From positions 36,919,724 to 36,983,723 of the forward strand of contig OX637287.1 of assembly GCA_951799445.1 (NCBI GenBank): a stretch of 64,000 bases of DNA, read 5' to 3'. The translations under genes and the position numbers were made by a program. The stretch comes from Pseudisothecium myosuroides. Its lineage: Eukaryota > Streptophyta > Bryopsida > Hypnales > Lembophyllaceae. Under the pieces are notes generated by a model. It had not been told where the DNA came from and searched no databases. It saw only the letters and a list, made by a program, of their open reading frames with translations. Numbering within the stretch: the stretch's first letter is position 1; each line of letters opens with the position of its first letter. Positions 60,301-64,000 of this stretch are shown piece after piece.

Positions 60301-61490
60301 AAAATTTACCTTAATAGACACCACTGTGTATCAGTATGTAATTCAGGTGTAGCATAACTGAATAATTGAAAATAGTAGAAAATTTATTGATGAATGTCAT
60401 TCAAATTTAATGTAGGACCTCATGATGTACCCCCATTGATTGATTGCTTAACTCTACATTACCATGAAATATGTTGTATATTCTCCTAATTTTCACAATC
60501 CATGAATTTTTATATAGCCTAATTCCAAGTCGGTGTGATGAAATCAATTTGGCTCAAAAAATAATTATGTTTCCTTGCTCTTTACAATTGTACTCTGGAA
60601 TTTTTGCTAATGTTAGGAATCTCTAAAGCACACCTTTGAAGAGCAGAATCTTGTGTATTGCACTTCCTGCTCTGATTATGATGCTGTGCATACTGTGTAG
60701 GTTACTACCATGCCTGATGTGGCATTGAACGCCTTTGTTGACCACGGAGTTGTGGCGAGAACAATTGATGCTGACTTGCCTGGGGCAAAAAGAGTTTATG
60801 ACAAGGTGGAAGAGTTGGGCATTCGTTGGGAGGATGTTGGCCTCCAGTTGGAGCATGAGGGCGTTGCATCATTCAAGAAGAGCTTTGTTGATCTGGTCCA
60901 AAACCTCACTGGCAAAGCAGACGCTCTTGCTAAGAGTAAGATTCTCCTAATCCTGACAACTTTAGTCCATGTCGAATAAGCTTCATTTTATTTCCTAAAC
61001 GACTATGAAAGTTGAATGATTTCATTATCAGTTTCCAACCTCTGTGGTCAGATTCAATTTGGTTTCAAATTTTTTATCAATTCAAATGTTAAATACCTTC
61101 AATACTTGCACTGATTTAAAATTACTTTGTAGGTGTTAATTAGTCTAAAATGTTAGGTGTACTCCATTAAATTATTATCAAGCAAACTTATCACTAATAT
61201 GAAAACAAAAGTAAAAGAAAGATGAAAACTAGGAAAAGACTTGAAGCATATCCATATTATTTGCATGTTTCAGTTACGTGAATCTGGAAATTCTTACCTT
61301 TTGAGCTAAGCATGAGATTGTGGCCCTAAGGTTTAGTTTTGAATATTGATCATTCTCATACTGTTAAATCTGGTTTGGTGGTGTTTTTCTTTCTGTAGTT
61401 CTTGACGTCTTAGAAATCACATTCAGGGATCATCCTTCTGTGAACGTGCTGGGGGATGACATCATCGCTCCTTTTTTGCTGATGAAGTGA
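57312..61490 (+). CDS. TRA1: Transaldolase, plastid-type (TRA1-like)
   Basis: Eight exons: 57312-57502, 57998-58154, 58284-58333, 58771-59071, 59360-59545, 60093-60275, 60701-60935 and 61399-61490, all GT-AG with consistent phases, about 464 residues. Residues 1-60 are S/T-rich and act as a likely chloroplast transit peptide. The core includes [29 protein letters not shown] (to residue 116), [26 protein letters not shown], and NVLIKIPAT with the Schiff-base lysine at 209. [15 protein letters not shown] and [12 protein letters not shown] follow. The enzyme moves a dihydroxyacetone unit between sedoheptulose-7-phosphate and glyceraldehyde-3-phosphate in the pentose phosphate pathway. The last exon is the least certain: reading past the 60936 donor would give another short tail. 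Confidence 0.93.
59113..59305. mobile_element. Decayed ~193-bp TTAA-type MITE in a transaldolase intron
   Basis: TTAA (59109-59112) precedes CCCCAAAAGGGTCAAA, and the other end reads, in reverse complement, CTAACCACTAAAGAACAAAA with TTAG at 59306-59309. Both resemble the CCCCTAAAGGACCAAA end of the TTAA-element family with several changes. It occupies most of intron 4. The match is imperfect and the call tentative. Confidence 0.35.
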
Positions 61491-62361
61491 TGTGTTTTTA
61501 TCCTTTTGCAGGTATTTAAGTAGTTATCTAGTTTAATTCAGTACCCAGCCGAGAAAGATTACGTTAATCTGGCACTTCTGGGGCCAAACATGTTGGTACT
61601 GACTTTAAAATCCCCAAATTTTGACAAGCCTCGGTCGTTTTTACAACACAGGACAACGTTCAATAATAGAAACAATGAGCGATTGTGTAAGCAATGACAG
61701 GGTTTGGATTGCTGCAAAGAGATCCCCACTGAGAATTTTCATTTGTTTTTTTGTGTGGATTTTGTGTACCCCTATTTTCAGCACTTTGAAAATTCATTTT
61801 GTGTCCAAAAAATACTTTCAAAGTGAATATAGCTAGAATCTACTTTTGACTCTCAACAGAACCCAATAAAAAATTTAGACAACTCAATGATAGGAACCAC
61901 GTTCTAAGGGCTTATTTGGACAATTTATGGAGTAGTTACTTTACTGTAATAAGAAGCATTACTCTTGTGAACTCATCATTGATATCCAGTGTCAGTTGTG
62001 AGGATCAAACATGTCGGATTTGCGCTTGGCTGCAAACCATTCTGTGACTGTAAAATCAAAACTTTGGTGTGCCCAGAAAGCTCACCTTGCTCAAATAGCT
62101 ATAGGTAACACATCCTTAAAGTGACCAGGCTCTTCAGATCGCCCGTATACTAGTGTCTAGTATGGTTAATGTAGAACTGAAGAAAGATTTGATATGTAGT
62201 TGTCTCCACTTGATACTTGTCTCGACATGTTGTTAAGACTAAATGGGAAGTTGTTGAGGACGAAATTCAGCCCTGAGATGAATGGAAAGAGAAAGGGCAA
62301 TATAACACACAAGAAAAATGATAAACAAATGAGAAGTCATAAATGTTCCTTTTTCAATCAA
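61491..62361. other. Transaldolase downstream sequence
   Basis: Likely 3' UTR and intergenic DNA. The 71-codon frame at 61621-61836 has no motif. A phrase (CAGCACTTTGAAAATTCA) is shared with 34125-34145, a hint of another dispersed repeat. Nothing else recognisable. Confidence 0.45.
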
Positions 62362-62363
62362 TA

Positions 62364-62559
62364 CATTGAATAGGGTTTTTAAGGGAACCCATACTAATAA
62401 ATTGACATTCACAATATATAAATATTTACACATGTTCATTGCGTATGCATATTCATTGGTTCACTCTTCATTGTTCATGCACACATGTTCACTGTGCATG
62501 CATTCACCGCGAGGTAGGTCCCTTTAATTTTTTGGTCCCTTTAATACCCCTATTCAGTG
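62364..62559. mobile_element. 196-bp MITE related to the pogo-like transposon
   Basis: Flanked by TA (62362-62363 and 62560-62561). Its right ~55 bp (GGTCCCTTTAATACCCC, TATTCAGTG) is the reverse complement of the left end of the 22005-25750 element, matching well past the inverted repeat (AAAAAATTAAAGGGACC). Its left ~65 bp (CATTGAATAGGG, CATACTAATAAATTGACATT, ATATAAATATTTAC) matches that element's right end inverted. So it is an internal-deletion derivative in opposite orientation. The centre holds repeated CATGTTCA(C/T)TG words. Confidence 0.88.
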
Positions 62560-62561
62560 TA

Positions 62562-64000
62562 GAAATCTTCTAAACAATCTTGCATCTTCAATTGAAGAGA
62601 AAATTTAAAGCTTGGTCTACATTACCATATGAGATCTAGCCACACCCTAAGTTCTGGGCCACCTATACTGTATCATGACATTGTATGGCCATTTGCGTAA
62701 GAGTAACATATGGGAATTGAAGTATTTCTTGCTTCAAGGTTGGTAATTTAAGAAGAGTCTAGGTACCCTATGTTTTCAACTTTAAAAATTTATAGAATAT
62801 TGTGTGAGTGTCAAAAAAATATGAGACAAATTTGGTTGGTTTTCACTCAAAGAAGCTAATATTTAAAAAATAAAAATAAAAATTCATTAGTAAGATCATC
62901 CACCTAGTAGGGGTAGAAAAGAATAGTAATTTAGGTGCATCTACCTTATAAGGACTAACCTCCCAACAAATTCCAACAAAACTAAGAAAATTCAATAATA
63001 AGAACTACACTAATCATGAAATTAGTGTTCACAATAACAAATACAAACTTTAACATTAAATAGCAACAACATTGGTAATGTTACCAATACTAAATGTCAA
63101 CATGAATATGAATTATTAACTAATTTCCACAAAAAAAACTAAATTAGAACTAGATGGTTTACCATGCATTAGTGATCCCAGAATTAGTTCATGGAATTTA
63201 GTGTAATATGCTACCTTTAGACAAGCTTCAACTTTGGCTACCTTGAGAGTGAGTAGTATAAAAAATAGATAAGAAAGGATTTTGCAAGTTCATTGTGAAG
63301 GCTTATTGAGAGTACTATAACACAAAATTGACTAAATAGATGCTAATTTCAATGTGGAAGAAGTTGCAAATTAACTATCAAATTCTATTATTTGTTGGAG
63401 TTTTGACTGAAATGTCTTTATTAAAGGCCCCTTTTTACAATGTACTAGTAGTGCAAGAATTTTTTGGGTATAAATTTAGCTAATTTTAGCCACTTCAGGG
63501 ATCAGTGTCATGCACTAAAATAGTATCCACCATGAACACTAATTGTCAACTAATTGAAAATTAGAATGAGTTGCATGTTAGGGTAAATAACACTATAAGT
63601 ACCGGAACACTAAATTTCATTATTAGTTCTAGTATACAAGAATGCTCAAATGCTTTACGATATTCGGAATTTTCTGACGATTTTAGGTGCAGTTTGCTGC
63701 GTGTTCCGTCTTCAGTTGCTCGGCCCTGCTCGGCCCCAGTCTCATCGCATATCCTCTGCGAGATTCAAAGTCATGTATTTGCGCTAGCAATTCCTATACA
63801 ACCCAAGTCGCAGTGATCTCCGTTTTCCATCTCCTTAGAAATTTTCTGGTACCAATTTTGCACTGTGAGGATTTTGTACTGTGAGAATAACAATCGTTTT
63901 TCATCACTGCAGATTGTGAAAAATCTCAATCGCGACTAGATACCTTTGCTGATTTTTGCAGAAGTTCCTTCGTTTTTTGCAATGTACACTTCCACCACTG
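62562..64000. other. AT-rich intergenic DNA to the window edge
   Basis: No gene is supported up to about 63660. From there to the end the sequence is less AT-rich (TTCCGTCTTCAGTTGCTCGG), and the frame at 63571-63816 could belong to the 5' part of a gene that continues beyond the window, but I recognise nothing. Confidence 0.4.

Noticed and set aside
1..64000. tRNA and rRNA genes
   Set aside because: I looked for B-box-like GGTTCRANNCC words with a matching A box and for conserved rRNA words. Only the SINE-like pair near 26540 emerged.

Overview
This is nuclear DNA from a land plant. It has long AT-rich intergenic stretches, dense nested transposable elements, spliced genes with GT-AG introns (and one GC-AG intron), and three genes of recognisable plant families. 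The moderately diverged protein sequences and the piggyBac and pogo-like DNA transposons suggest a large, repeat-rich genome, perhaps a non-seed plant such as a fern, lycophyte or bryophyte. The sequence alone does not settle the species.

Layout. From 1 to about 46 kb the window is mostly transposon-derived or unrecognised AT-rich DNA. It holds two ~0.9 kb TTAA-flanked miniature elements (3604-4525, 7599-8548), a ~1 kb tandem duplication (10267-12217) and a minus-strand Ty3/gypsy relic (14227-25779). The gypsy relic's two LTRs were each hit by another insertion: a 4.8 kb non-coding segment bounded by 209-bp direct repeats, and a 3.75 kb TA-flanked DNA transposon with a broken pogo/CENP-B-like DDE transposase. 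A 6.15 kb piggyBac element with TTAA duplications and a broken transposase follows (26277-32429). After it comes AT-rich DNA with a possible unrecognised multi-exon gene (38060-39194, minus), an (AT)n tract and a 570-bp tandem duplication.

From 46 kb on the window is genic: NPL4 (plus, 46191-48333, two exons); a third ~0.9 kb TTAA element (49161-50091); a plastid-type five-bladed beta-propeller glycosidase-like gene (minus, 51058-55261, five exons); and, divergent from it, a plastid-type transaldolase (plus, 57312-61490, eight exons). A 196-bp TA-flanked MITE lies at 62364-62559. The three genes serve unrelated functions (ubiquitin/p97 pathway, a sugar-active-type propeller, pentose phosphate pathway) and there is no operon-like logic.

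The most informative structure is a pair of matched transposon systems. A piggyBac relic shares ends with at least three non-autonomous elements (and probable decayed ones), and a pogo-like relic shares both ends with a short deletion derivative. Also notable are a tandem array that repeats the splice-acceptor edge of a propeller exon inside the preceding intron, and the related LTR copy that records the pre-insertion site of the pogo-like element.
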